Origin: Paragonimus westermani
Taxonomy: Eukaryota > Platyhelminthes > Trematoda > Plagiorchiida > Troglotrematidae
Direction of reading: 5' to 3'
Length of the DNA stretch: 64,000 nt
Assembly: GCA_008508345.1 (NCBI GenBank)
Contig: QNGE01000990.1
Coordinates: 138,921 to 202,920 of the forward strand
Made by a program: the position numbers and the translations under genes. Below the pieces are notes generated by a model, which was given only the letters and a program-made list of their open reading frames with translations, made no database searches and was not told the origin of the DNA. This document shows positions 11,121 to 22,985 of this stretch, in pieces (the stretch's first letter is position 1; each line of letters begins with the position of its first letter).

Positions 11121-12781
11121 TTAGATATGGCTGACTAGGGTACCAGGGATTTCTCAGATCAGATCCAATGCTTAGTTATAGAAAAAACTGTTCACCTGTG
11201 TTTTACTTTATGACCCAAAAACAATCTTCCCGAGACTGTATACCGATGACTTCAGTGTCCACGCATTGAGACAGGTAGACCCACTCGGTGGTTATAATTA
11301 TTGAAAATGGACTAAGAAAACGTTTTGGAGGCAAGTTACGTAGCATATCCATAAAGCGTCCATAAAGCATAGAACGTCCAGGTGACAATATCGTTTATGT
11401 GCGCCCGAAAGACGTTTACTTCCACTTTCTTCGTACCCCTTCTATCCGAAGTGGGAGCAGCGTTGAGTACAGTGGTCGTCAGTGCACTGGTAAGTTGGCT
11501 TCCTGTTAGCAGTAGGGGGCGCGTTGTGCGTCTACATAGCTCATTTAAGTCAACCAAAAGATGTCAAACCCTTCGATGTTTTGTTTGCTGTTCGCTTGTG
11601 CACCGTCGGACCACAAACTCGTTGCTATTCGAGGCCTCGTTTGTTCGGCCGTAGGTGCATTTTGAAAACCAGCACATTTCTGATATAGTTATTTTGACTG
11701 AGCATATCAGTTCTCACGTTTACCAAATGGACGATCTCGAGTGTGTTCCAGGTGGAACGTTGGAACATGGGTGGCGGTGCCCATTTACTGCTGACTGGTC
11801 TTCATGGGAAGAATGCAAGCAAAATTTCAGGTCACTGGTTCACACATCTTGAGCGTCACTGGTTCGCACGGCTCATCCCTTCAAAGAGTCAATCCTATTA
11901 TTTGGTGGACATTTCGCCATCCAGAACTGGAACACGGGCTCAGAATCAAACCGTGCGCTTTTACACCTTCATTTCTTTCTGAAAAATCGAATTGCGGGTA
12001 GCAGCAGTTAGCCATTGGTAAGCTTCTCACGTTTGTGTAAAATCACACTAATGAAACTGACCAAACCAATCTAACTAATGTCGATACATTTTTTTCCCTT
12101 CAAAAACACAAAGATAATCGACGGAGTACTTAGGGATTCTGAAGTACTCTACATCAAACCATTACTAGCACACCTATTGGATGTAGGAAAACGTTTTGGA
12201 GTTGATGAAAGCTTAGTGGTACATTCCTCAGAATAGTCCATAAAACGAGTTTGGGAAGGATTTTCGTCTTTAGTTCAAATGCAACCGGATTTTTATTGAA
12301 AAGTTGGCAGAGTTGAAAGGGTTAGTAATGGAAACAACTTACAACTCAGGGCATAACGGCGAACATTCTAAGATAACCGGTCCAACACTCTGAAGACATC
12401 TACCTGTCAGCAAAGTTATCAACTGGATAGACGGGTCGGTTATTTGTAGTAAGCCAAAAGGATCGGTTCGTTGGACGAAACACTTTCAGATGAAATAACA
12501 TAACGTTCTTCCTGGAACCAGCGTTTCAAGAACACTCTCGCCCTTGTTTAGACCTGTGAGGTAGAGGTGTTCAGATCGAACAAGCAACAATTCGAGTTAA
12601 GAGGTGAAGCTATCGCCCCCCAGATCATCAATCCCGGAAAAGTTGTTTGCGTCAGGTGATTAACCTTAGCGGTGATTACCTAGTTCATGTTGACGAGTGG
12701 TTTTAACAACCTTCAGGTTTTACCGTGTTACCACAATAGCTATCTAACGACGCACTCAAAATCATCTTTCTTGCATTGCAG
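11121..12781. other. No gene recognised; short direct repeat
   Basis: A moderately GC-rich stretch with overlapping frames of 60-90 codons on both strands, none with a known motif. A 15-base word GTCACTGGTTCACAC at 11831 recurs with one change at 11855, a 24-bp period with two copies only. Confidence 0.4.
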
Positions 12782-13061
12782 ATGTCGAACGTTACCACTG
12801 CAGTATGCCAAACAGACTGAGGCCTGTGAGACCAATGTGTATCGCGGAATCACCAGAATCCGAAACAGTTATAGCGCTTTGTTGCATTCCTTAGACTCTC
12901 ATTCGAGCCCATATAGAAGTCTCAGGTGTATGCAACGTCAAGAACAACGTATGCGAAATTTATTTACCTTCAACAATGACGATTTTTTACCTGGCAAAAC
13001 AAAAACTATTTATAGTACACACGGGGTATTTCCCAAAATCCCGGCAGCTTACGCAAACTGA
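12782..13061 (+). CDS. Candidate terminal coding exon, unknown product
   Basis: A strong splice-acceptor context (TCTTTCTTGCATTGCAG, ending at 12781) opens a frame of 92 codons that runs to a TGA at 13059-13061. The predicted peptide begins CRTLPLQYAKQTEACETN and contains a basic stretch (RCMQRQEQRMRN) before a polar C-terminus ending AAYAN. The composition is balanced and protein-like compared with other frames here. No domain is recognised, there is no signal peptide or membrane segment in the exon, and no upstream exon could be joined. It could equally be a chance frame behind a chance acceptor. Confidence 0.3.
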
Positions 13062-13069
13062 TGATAAGC

Positions 13070-15670
13070 TGTTGTTAACTGAATGTTTTTTTTAGAGAGA
13101 ACAGGTAAGAATATCTCGCGGGCAATTTTTGATTTGTCAGTTAGCTTCAGATGCGTCTATCATTTAGAAATCTTCAACAAGTTTAGATATATAGGACATA
13201 CACCAGCCCCGGAGCATATATAGAAAGTGGAGGAGAAGCTCCTATTCTCAAGACTAGGCGGTTCTTACCATAATACTTGGAGTATTGAGACACAAATAGT
13301 TTTGCGTAATGAACGTGGGAAAGGCTTCAGCTTAAGACTAGGGACCTACGGCCCTCAGGGTGATTGTTATATATCAACCTCTTATGCTCGATCTCCAATA
13401 TTTGTCTTCAGGTTTAAGCATGGGTTTCATCAATGATTAAGCGAAAGTGATATCAAAAAGAAGACGTTTAGTCACAAAAATTCGTTTTTCGCGTCCTGCA
13501 GAACGAACGGTTTAAGACGGTTAGACCGCGAGTTTTTTCAACACCGATTCTTGTGTTGCTGAGCAGAACAACTGGCGCAGTGTTCCAGCTGCGTGAACAC
13601 AGATATATCACGAAGACAATTATCAGTAACTTAATCATTTACCTCACAACATGGATCCGTCGTAAATATCACGTTCAGCAACTGAAAAGTGAAAAGTAAC
13701 GAGGCAGAGGGGATTCATTAAAGAAAATGTAGCCGTTGTAAATATGTCCAAGGAATAAGCGTTGCTAATGGGAAGGTGTAATAAAGTTTATTTCATGGAA
13801 TCTGCTATATTTTAATCGACAACTCGGATGTTTGCTGAGGCGACGTAAGCACCTTGTTGACGAGCGTCTGCAACTGAACGTAGGTCAGTTGAATATCAAG
13901 CAATGTTAGCTTTTCGGTTGTTTAAACTGAGACAAGCTTTCCCTTCAGCTTCTATGGTTATATGGCTTTGCAGTTTCAAGGTCACTCACAACTTTAGTGC
14001 AGTCAACAATAATGAAGGTACACGAGATTTACACATAGGTTGTTTTACACAAGTATGCAAAGTTACAATTTATTAGTGAACTAGACAGTTAATGAACCTG
14101 AACCCAGTTTTTTCTTGAATTCCTAGATCGACTGGCCATTAGTCGATGTGAACAGGTCAAAGATTGGCTTGAAAATGCGTGAGATCGATTGCAATTATGT
14201 TAACTGGTGACAACATGTAAGCAACCGACAAAAATCTCTCCTTTTACCTCGTAACTCAGAAAAATTGGTCGACCACGACTACTGTGTTAATCTGATATAC
14301 AGTTTGCTGAGGTTAATAAGTTCGTGAATTATTTATCTTACTTCTGTATTCATATGTGTTGCCTACCTGACTAATGAATGACCCGATGAAAGCTTCACTT
14401 CGTAACATGAGAGGCTGTCTCATCTGAAATATCACTTTCTAAGGAGGTCGGATGAAAATGAAATCAGCAGTGAAGAAGCAGTTTAAGGGATATATACTGA
14501 GATACACTATAATTAACTCCTCTGCTACCTTTGCCTTTAATACTTCAAACTGGGTGCGAGTCCACATTAACATGCCTTCGACAAACAACATACCACGCAG
14601 TGGTTTGCTATGCTGATTGGTTTGTTCCTTATGTTTTTGCAGTTTGTTTCACGCGATCAACCTAGTCTTATAAATAGAACTGTTAGTAACTTTACATGGT
14701 TTGTATGAGTATCTTCAAACGTTTGAATAAGTGTGACGGACTAGACTCTTCAGGTGCTTGACAAGCTAGAATGGTCACATGTGAGAGATGGTGTGTCAGC
14801 GCGACAAGACGGAATAAAGCCTATTGGGCCTCACCAGAACTGTAGATATCTTGTGTTGAACTGAGTTTGCAGGCAGCCAGGTTGATATTTTATGGTCACC
14901 AACTCACACACAACAGACTCGAAACTGGTCGAGATAAGACGAAAACAGTCCAGGATAGACTGGCTCTGAAACTGCGTCTATTCAGTATGATAGACTGTTT
15001 ATTCTGCCTCATTCGAAAATTTACAAACAAGACATATAAAACAACGTAGAGTGATGTCCAAAGTGAACGCTTGGCAGTCAGATGATCAACTCACTTGTGT
15101 TTTACAGTCATAAGTTACCTTCGACGTTCCGTTGTGTTGGCGCTTGAACCAAGCCTGGAGCAGTAATATTGAATGTAAAGTGGTGAGGTTAGAGAAGCAT
15201 GAATCTCTTGATTTCAGAATAAAGATATAAGCGTATGGCAAAGTAAATGTCAACAGTGCTTTTATCTTGTGCGTTGCAACACAAACATTGGGCTGAAGAC
15301 AAGTGTGTACCAGGCTTCTAAGCCCCTGGCAGAAAGACAAAAATGCCCGATATGTTCAAAAAGAACCCTGGACAAGCTATAAAAATGAAAGTCAGATATT
15401 CACCTACTTAGACATATCTGTGAATGGAAATATTGCCTACCTAGATTACATAAGTTTACTGATGGAAAGAAGATGGTAGCTGTTTGATGCAGCTGAACAG
15501 AGCAAGGTATTTCAAAGCTGGTAACAGAATCCGTCATGTTTTCGAGGCTGTAAAACGTTTTTCAAGAAAAACAGTCTATTTTTAAAGAATAACGAACAGC
15601 CGCCTAAACATCCCTGCAACATAGGTATGCTCAGTTGAATTTTTAGAAGGTTTGCACGGTATGAATTTTG
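13070..15670. other. No gene recognised
   Basis: A 69-codon plus frame at 13227-13436 looks mildly protein-like but lacks supporting splice sites. The remainder is A+T-rich, with no repeats or RNA motifs that I can support. Confidence 0.4.
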
Positions 15671-15675
15671 CTGGC

Positions 15676-15769
15676 AGTGGGACAGTGTCGTCTGACGTCC
15701 ACTCGTTGTTCACGAATGTACATTTGGTCGTAGTGTTTAATATCACTGATGAACGTATGATGAATAACT
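15676..15769 (+). pseudogene. Penelope-like reverse transcriptase scrap
   Basis: The plus frame reads GTVSSDVHSLFTNVHL followed by an aliphatic stretch and DERM. This matches the PLE reverse transcriptase block in which an Asp of the active site is followed by SLFTNVPL. Only about 30 codons are recognisable. The similarity stops where the minus-strand SINE begins, so the element was probably broken there. It has the opposite orientation to the relics at 2 kb and 11 kb. Confidence 0.5.
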
Positions 15770-16117
15770 GTCTACCGGCTCTTCAGTTATACAAGCTGAA
15801 CTACGAAACCACTCCGGGATCTCAGAAGCATCACCATCGGTCTGACCCGAACAATCCACTGAACTACTGGAAATCCACCAAGTGAACCAGCGGACTTGGT
15901 GCCCAAGCGGGACTTTTTGACCAGTTCACGCTGGAATCCACCAACGCCAGTGCTGAACTCTGGGAGTATGTTAAGTACAAGTATTGTGTCAGATCACACA
16001 CTTTAGATGAGGCTGAACTACGGACGACCTGGGCTTCGGCTGGATCCGAACGGTGATCAAAACAGCATGCCCAAAGGCGGTAATAGCTCTACCAGTTGAG
16101 CTATGAGGCCACACCGA
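15770..16117 (-). repeat. tRNA-derived SINE, family A copy 1
   Basis: On the minus strand the head shows a pol III A box, TAGCTCAACTGGTAGAGCT (16085-16103), and a B box, CGTTCGGATCC (16042-16052), with tRNA-like spacing. Between them lies the block TTTGGGCATG, also found in the two SINEs at 59.3-59.6 kb, which defines the family. The tRNA-unrelated body runs toward 15770. It contains recurring words: CTGAACT on the plus strand at 15796, 15859, 15950 and 16013 (spacings 63, 91, 63) and CTGGAA(A)TCCACCAA near 15867 and 15930, suggesting internal duplication. The 3' end is estimated. Confidence 0.6.
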
Positions 16118-17731
16118 AAGTTCATAACATTCAAATTTGGTATGCACTGAGGTGAAAAACTGTGTTCAGAGAGCAGGGAGGCATTTGACAGTGTGGAATA
16201 CTACATAACGAAATACACCCTTTGCACAGGGTACAGCTTCACCCCGTGAATGAAACAATGACTTCAAGGAATCAATCGTAGATTTTTCGAGCGATGGGTT
16301 AAGCTAGACTACTGTACGTAGTGATAAGTTGATTGTTCATGCAGCACTGCCACAAACGTCATGGACAACGTGCTACGTCACCTACATATCTACTACGACA
16401 TACCGGAGTTATAGATCTCTCGAATTGGAAATCCCTCAATGTATATATATATAATTCAGTTGGTTTCAAAATACATGAGAACAAACGGGCGGCTCATAAA
16501 ATGTTTTGTCAAACTGTCAGACGTGCCAGAGAAGTGTTTGTGGCTCCTGCAAGTCTGTCACGAGTTAATGAACGGTATACAAATGAACCATACCCACCAT
16601 GATGTTCGAGGGAGTTAATTCTTGACTGTTAGCAGCAGAAAAACTCATACTCAAATATATTGCTCACCATGTGAAGTGGGATTATTGAGTTAATTTCTGC
16701 GCTAACTGTTTGTGCCGAAGTTGTTCCGATGCTTTACTTTAGCACGTTTCTAAACATCCCAAAACTGTGCTGTGGAAGGAAGTAACTAAGTGTAACTGGT
16801 TATTCTTTACTTCAGAAAGAACCCCACATTTGTTGAAAAATATCAGAGCAATTTACATTTTATGAGTATGCGTGTTGCAATTTTCAGACAATTCATTAGG
16901 GAAGCTTGTAGACAACTTCCGTCATTAAAAGTGAGGCACCTGAGATATTTTAACAATTAACCAATGTTGTTGTTTTGTTTCGGTAAGTTGTCAACGTGTG
17001 ATATTTGGGGTGGGACTGTTAGGCAGTAGGTACAATTAGTTCAGCTGTCCGTCAGCAAGGCTTTGTAAGCCTACTGAGAAAAACAGGTACCAGAAATATG
17101 GAACTCAAACAGTAGGTTTAACTACAGTAAGAAATGATACGATACATGGTCCGGTGACACCAACTGCTTCGTTGAGCATTCTGACAGTTATTCGTAGGGG
17201 TTCACTTGACATGTCCACTTTCATTAGTTGTTCTGAGTGTGAACCAGTATGTGGATTGTTCGAAGTCGATGAGGAGCAAAATGACGTGTAGTGGATGGTT
17301 CTTGTTTTGCTCCTAATTATCCTGTTACATCAAAACAAACGCCATTATTCAATGCGGGCTTGAATGTTCTAAGCTCATTTCCGATGGGTGCCCGCCTTGC
17401 AAACCAAACGGTGATTTATTATTAAAATAGATTTTTCAAATAACTGTTGATTTTCGGTTTCACTCGGACATACTTTATCCTCCTGAACGATTATACATCT
17501 TTCTAATGGCTTCGTACATGTAAGTGAGTACTTGTTTTTCTTCGTTTCATACGCGTGTTCACTATATTTCCTACTCACAGTGATTTCTATCTATTTTTCA
17601 CCTCACTTTGAAGGGATTATTTTCCCGCCCGCAAACCGTTTAATTTGACCAGCCTAATAACTTATTGTTTGGAACGTTAGTCATGTGCGCTCCACATCAT
17701 TTTACTAGACTACAACATAAATCACGCTTAC
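16118..17731. other. No gene recognised
   Basis: Frames at 16333-16602 (+) and 17375-17578 (-) are open for 67-89 codons. The minus one follows a GTGAGT word and contains GTATGT, so parts of it could be exonic, but no acceptor with a pyrimidine tract supports it. A short TA run lies at about 16442-16453. Confidence 0.35.
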
Positions 17732-17930
17732 TTAGTCGTAATAACTTTTCTTTCTTCAGCACTGTGTAAAACAAGATTATTCATTTTGTTGTCCACAGCG
17801 TGAATTACGCCACAACCAACGACATTAGTGAATATCTGGCTCCAAAGAAACATGTGAAGTAAATAACTAGCTTCATTTCTGTTTTTCCACACTTCTATAA
17901 AACACTGTTCCTGATGTTCGTTCAAGAAAA
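17732..17930 (-). CDS. Candidate internal exon, unknown product
   Basis: On the minus strand a pyrimidine-rich acceptor, TTTTTACTCTCCTCACTATTTCAG, cut here as ACTCTCCTCACTATTTCAG, precedes a 199-base open segment that ends at AA followed by GTAAGC, a good donor. The intron side brings a stop at once (AAGTAA), as expected of a real exon edge. The peptide begins FLNEHQEQCFIEVWKNRNEA and continues with an aromatic, Cys-containing stretch and a polar end near HSAEERKVITT. No domain is recognised. The exon starts one base into a codon and ends two bases into one; this does not match the end phase of the candidate at 20068-20324, so any shared transcript would need another exon between them. Confidence 0.38.
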
Positions 17931-18904
17931 CTGAAATAGTGAGGAGAGTAAAAACGTCAAACAACAACCATAGCATTCTGAATTACTAGATTCCCGTAGA
18001 GCTTGCGAGGACTCAACTCAGTAATTTTTTATGGATCTGAAGTTCGCATTTTCTCCAGAAACGTAGGCATATCCGTTACGTGGTCGCTAAGGCGACGGTT
18101 CAACTCAGGGTCCTGGTGGTAATGCGCAGCGCCAACCAATTTTAATATTAGGATTAATAAAGTCCATTTTAAGTTTGTCAGTTTTGCACTTACCGGATTT
18201 TTCATTTGAATATGCTTGCTGCAAACGTGGTGCTTCCGAATTATCCACTTTGCCTATCCACACGCATATCAGTAATTATGTTGTTTGAAAATCCACTAAA
18301 CCTGGCTTGCCTATAGTTCATGTTTGTATGATTCATTCTTTGGAGGTGCCGATGAGCCCCTGTTCTTCAATTTAGTTCTCAACAGATATGTCTTCAAACG
18401 AATTTCCTTCCATGAAATTCTTCAACTATGGTAGTTACTTGTTAGAACCCGCGATTTGTCTGTACGGCAGTTCAAATGAAAAGAAATTTACACAACAAAA
18501 ACTTTTGTGCAATTCCACAAACACTTGCAACATAACTAAAAGAACATCAAGGTAAGTAAATATTGGTTGGGTGTAAACCAGAAGCGAGCCGCAACAAAAA
18601 AAGAGTGAAAATGTCCATTTCACGTAGAGCTGAAATTGGCTTATTCCATTGTTTGGAAATCTTCATACGCAAAATCGATAATCCACAATAGGTCTAGATT
18701 TAACATGCTGAACCAATTATTGAATATCAGTTTTTGATGTATCTAATCAGCTGTTGTCGCGCACAGTTAACTTCAACTGGCTGGATTACTGACAAAATGT
18801 TGTCATAGCTGATGTTTTCTCGTCCGTCTATTTATATCAATGCAACGTAAGTAGTCTCTAACTAGAAATGATGCATTAGCCATGCACTGTCAACGACTCA
18901 GAAG

Positions 18905-19190
18905 CCATGTTTGTTGCAAAATATGTATTATGCCTATCGGCACTTTTATATATTAATATTTCCGATTTTGCATTGTGAGAGTAGCACATTATGTTTATTC
19001 GCTGCAAAATATTGGTACAGTTTTTTTTAGCTAACGACGGACTTCATAAACAGAGCGAAATATATTTGATACTGGTTGGATTAAAAAACATGTATGCGAG
19101 AATATGTAATACGCCCATCGACAGTTTTGCACATGAATATTTTCGACTTTTGCAATAAGGGAAGAGGACAATCTGCAGAAAATTGAAACA
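18905..19190. repeat. Diverged direct duplication (two copies, about 180 bp apart)
   Basis: The segment from about 18917 to 19015 and the segment from about 19095 to 19188 align with roughly 70% identity. Shared anchors include ATATGTA(T/A)TA(T/C)GCC, ATCG(G/A)CA, TT(T/C)CGA and TTTTGCA. Small insertions and deletions of one base occur, so the similarity is not coding. Flanking sequence was searched by eye for a third copy and none was seen. It lies between the two minus-strand exon candidates. Confidence 0.55.
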
Positions 19191-20067
19191 GCATGCGAAG
19201 AAATATTTACTTTATGAAAATCGATCAATAGCCTGTCTGCGCTACCATATGGAGGTTGATTTTTGTGGTTATGATCGTAAATATTGCAGGCTTATTGATT
19301 TATTTGTCACGTTAAGTGGAAAACCTCCTCTTAGTAACTGTGGTTGGATAGAAACAATGGGTAATTATCCTCACAATTATGTTTAAGGAACAGTATTTTG
19401 ATTTTGATCCCATGTCTATTTTTTGGTCCGATTAAAGTTGCTCAGTGAAGTGAATACTACCGGTCACTCCAGTTTGAACAACTTCATGTTTAACGAGCGA
19501 GTTACGTTACAATGATCCATGGTGATAGTCAGGAACCTAAACAGTACATGGAATCGGATGCTGCTGAGTGTCTACATGTGGCACTGCAGCTGTGTCGAAG
19601 GGAAATTCAGTGGTGTGTCGCTCGTCTCGACTGGGTTGGTGCAAACAACGACCATGACAAGCATACGCACGGCCGCTGAATCTTAATTAGGACAAGTGCG
19701 GAGCTTTATCTTTCTACTCTATAAGGAGTGGCTAAGTTCTTCAAAGCGTTCAATACCTGCAAGTGGTACGTGCTTTAGTTTCACAGTCGAATATGTTCCT
19801 ACTAGTCCTATGTTGAAAACAAATATACACAAAGAATGTTTACTGATTGGAAACCAGTAAAATAAACTTGTAGCAATAATGCCATACGAGCCGATTGACT
19901 TCTAGAGGATTGTTTCAACTCAGATCACACCCATGAACTGTCTTCAATTTGATGGCAATTATTGAGGGAATTTTTCCAATTTGTTTTTGCTTGCCGTTGA
20001 AACCATTGTTTGATTTCAGTCGCTGGCCTACTAATTACGCGACTACAGGGTGCGAGGACCAATTTAC
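19191..20067. other. No gene recognised
   Basis: A plus frame at 19183-19386 overlaps the end of the duplicated segment and is not supported by splice sites. The rest contains no repeat or RNA motif I can support. Confidence 0.4.
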
Positions 20068-20324
20068 TCCTTTCAGTAAAGCGTGTATCCATTTTCGATC
20101 GCTAAGATGCATTATATCACACTGACGAGGGAAAACCTCATCAGTGTTTAGGAGTCCGCCCGCATATTTTCGAAAATATACAAGGTAAAGCTGAAGTGAT
20201 TTCCGAAGAGCACGGCGCATATCTCTAAGCCTTCGGTCGGCAAACTGGATTACGTTCTGCTTGTAATTTATGTTGATGTAATCCGACGAAAATGTCAACT
20301 TTGATCCCTCTTCCTGCTGAAGAC
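20068..20324 (-). CDS. Candidate internal exon, unknown product
   Basis: The minus strand shows an acceptor GGTGGTTGTTTTACTCAG, then a 257-base open segment, then GGA followed by GTAAAT, an acceptable donor; if not spliced there, the frame ends at TAA, 20035-20037. The peptide begins GLQQEEGSKLTFSSDYININ and continues into a strongly basic, helix-like region (ADRRLRDMRRALRKSLQLYL) and a later SDRKWIHALLKG. The codon mix and residue balance make this the most gene-like frame in the window. I do not recognise the family. It begins two bases before a codon boundary and ends in phase 0. Confidence 0.4.
20119..20147. other. 12-bp hairpin with GAAAA loop
   Basis: ACACTGACGAGG and CCTCATCAGTGT pair over 12 bases with a single mismatch, which is a G-U wobble if transcribed on the minus strand. 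The loop is GAAAA on the plus strand. It lies inside the exon candidate at 20068-20324, so it may be a structured piece of mRNA or a small duplicated relic. Confidence 0.6.
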
Positions 20325-22849
20325 CTGAGTAAAACAACCACCGTGAATATCTACAAGTACTTCGGCATATTATTTTCTTGTACTGCAGGTATTATTGGAG
20401 CGGTAAATTGGAATATTTGAGATACGTTTCTTCTGCTCCACAGCGTTATATAATCCACTAACGCAGTATGTCTGTCGGTTACAATTAAAAACTATGTAGT
20501 GTGTTTCGACTACCACTGGCGTCTGTTATTACAAAGTAATGGGGGTGGTTCGTGCTTCTCCACCATCTCTGTAACTGTATTCATTGCGCTGTGGAAGTTA
20601 GAGCCGTAGACGAGCCCCACACCATGCTTTAGTTGGCAAAGAAGTAAAAAGCTCGTTTGAGAACTACTATTTCAACAGTGAAATCGAATAATTCTGTAAA
20701 ACTTGTGAATAATTCTGTAGTTTACTGGTGTTCCGTGAAATCAAACAAATAAGTATATATCAGCCGTTCATCTTAGGCATAAACCACTTTGCTTCCCATA
20801 AAAACATCAGAAAACTAGGGACTTTTGGTAATTTACCAAAGGGGTCTTCAGAAGACAGGCTGTGCTTTTAAAATAGCTGCCTCCTGCACCGATTTGCTAA
20901 CAAGCATCAGCCTTTCTGAAATCAGTCCGACTGGTTGAAACAGAATAAAATGAAGTATTCTCATTTGTAAGCTTTTTATTATCTACTTCTGCCCTGTCTG
21001 TGAGTCTTTAATAAATCTAAGCCTGCTGTTCACCAAAATGTGTGCCTAAAACAAAATCTACGGCTAATTTTTAGAGCAGCTGCATGTGAATTGTAATGTT
21101 CTGAGTGAGTTAATCAGACCGTTTCTAACATTCATTTGGTCACCTGTCATTTGATGTTGATCACAATGTCAACCAGTGCAAAAATATGTCTGTAACAACT
21201 CCGTCATTTTTAAGATAAGAATCCTTTTTCACAAACTTTGTCTAGCAGTGGCAGCATTTTATCTACAGGGATTGGGCAGTTATCTTATTTTAATTATATT
21301 TTGATTTGCTACGGATAGAATTTCTGTTTCTGTGAGTTCCCGTTTTTGTTTTCCATTGCAATCAGCTATAATGTTTCAAAAAATGCACGTTGCATTTTCA
21401 GCCAAAGAATCAGGTGAGATGCGCCGATTAGCAAATTTGAGTGTGCATGGACTAAGAAATTGTTGGTAAGCAATTAAACGAGAGTCTGTGGAAACTTTCG
21501 AAAAAAATATGGTAGAAAGCGGATTTTGAAGAATGAAGTATTCTTGGTTTTAAAAAGTGGAAACTTTTTGTGAATAATCTGCGTAGGTGCTACATTTTTG
21601 TTACTAATTCACATTGCATGTTCGAGGAACCCAAACATATGGCACTGAGTTACAGTCAAAAGCAAACCTATTTCAAAAGGTTTTGTGGACAACCACACAT
21701 TTCATTGATTCTATTTGGATTTGTTACCTACGTTCAGTTTATCCAACAACCGGAAATGAGTACGCACACGCATTGTTATCCAACACGTATGTTCCGCTCA
21801 GTGAATACTCTCCTTCAGAGTGTTGCTTTGCTGTTATCCTTTGCATTTTTTATTGATTCACTAAAACTTGATCAACCACTCAGCACTGCTCAGTAAAGAC
21901 CACGATGGGTGTTTCAGCTTTCAAAATATTGCATATACACATTAACCATCAACAGCAATTTTGAGGATCTGGAAAGTAGCCTGTACCGATTTGGCATTAT
22001 GCGCGTACTCTTTCACCTCATAAGCTAGAATAGGAGGACAGTTCATTTCGTTCGTGCCCATATCTTGTATACACCAACAGAAGTAAGCGACTAATCGGTT
22101 CTCATAAGTATGCCTGTCTGTCATACGACCAAATGGATGGTCTGGTTGGTTCTTCAACTAGTGTTCATGTGGCATAAGCAAATTAGGCTGATCAGTTTGA
22201 GGTGCAACCAGCATTGCATTTCTAACTCAGAGATCGAGCTGTATCACAAAACAGGGTTGTATTTGACCATTGTATGCGTAAAAGGCTGGATAAACTTGAG
22301 GATGCCAGTCACAAACGGTATGACTGTTGAAAGGATCATGGCAGAAAACCAAGAAGGCTCATACATATCAAAGGATGCTTCACAGCTTAGTTTGTTTTCT
22401 AGTTAAGCTCAGATCGAATTGTTTTACAAAAGGTTCAGTCATCAGTTTTCATAGATAACCTACTAGAACACTGCGAACCAAGAATGGTCCCCAATTAAGC
22501 TACTAACCTCATCACTGAATGACTGCCAAATACAAGTAATAAGCGAATTTAAGTGGTTCTTTTATCGTCACTAATTTAACATGGTCACTGTACATAACCA
22601 GTTGGTGTATGTAAATTGTGCGCATTTATGTAGCCTTTTAAGGCTAGTGCACCGGAGACGTAGGATTGATAGTCTCTTTTCACACTCAATCCAGAGTGTT
22701 TTTTGTATGGCCTAAAGCGCGATGTATCGATCGTCCCATAATTTTAAGACTACAGGCAACATTCGGAGTAGCCACTACTTCACTAGAGTCTCAACTTGCA
22801 CACTTATCTGAAGGATCTACCTAAAAACAGAGCTCCGAATCGGGTCGGG
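20325..22849. other. No gene recognised
   Basis: Two plus frames, 21570-21896 (108 codons) and 22110-22406 (98 codons), are open but have compositions and contexts no better than chance in this A+T range. No repeats with a second copy in the window were noticed. Confidence 0.4.
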
Positions 22850-22985
22850 CTAGAGAACAACCTCAACGAAGGGCTGTCATCGCAATCATTCATGCTGACA
22901 CCGCGGTGAATGCGCGATCAACCTTGATCTGCTTGGCTCCACCATCCCAGTGATTTAACCATCGCAACCTGTTTAAAACTACTAG
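22850..22985 (-). repeat. tRNA-derived SINE head, family C
   Basis: On the minus strand an A-box-like GCGATGGTTAAATCACTGGG (22946-22965) is followed by a B-box-like AAGGTTGATCGCGC (22912-22925) at tRNA-like spacing. The sequence beyond it stays GC-rich toward about 22800 and includes GACTCTAGTG, close to the AGTCTAGTGC word in the family B body. The head differs from families A and B in this window, and no second copy was found here, so the family call is tentative. Confidence 0.4.

Noticed and set aside
20125..20147. CTGATGA on the minus strand within the 20.1-kb hairpin
   Set aside because: It is part of the simple 12-bp hairpin, and no GAAA core box follows on that strand.
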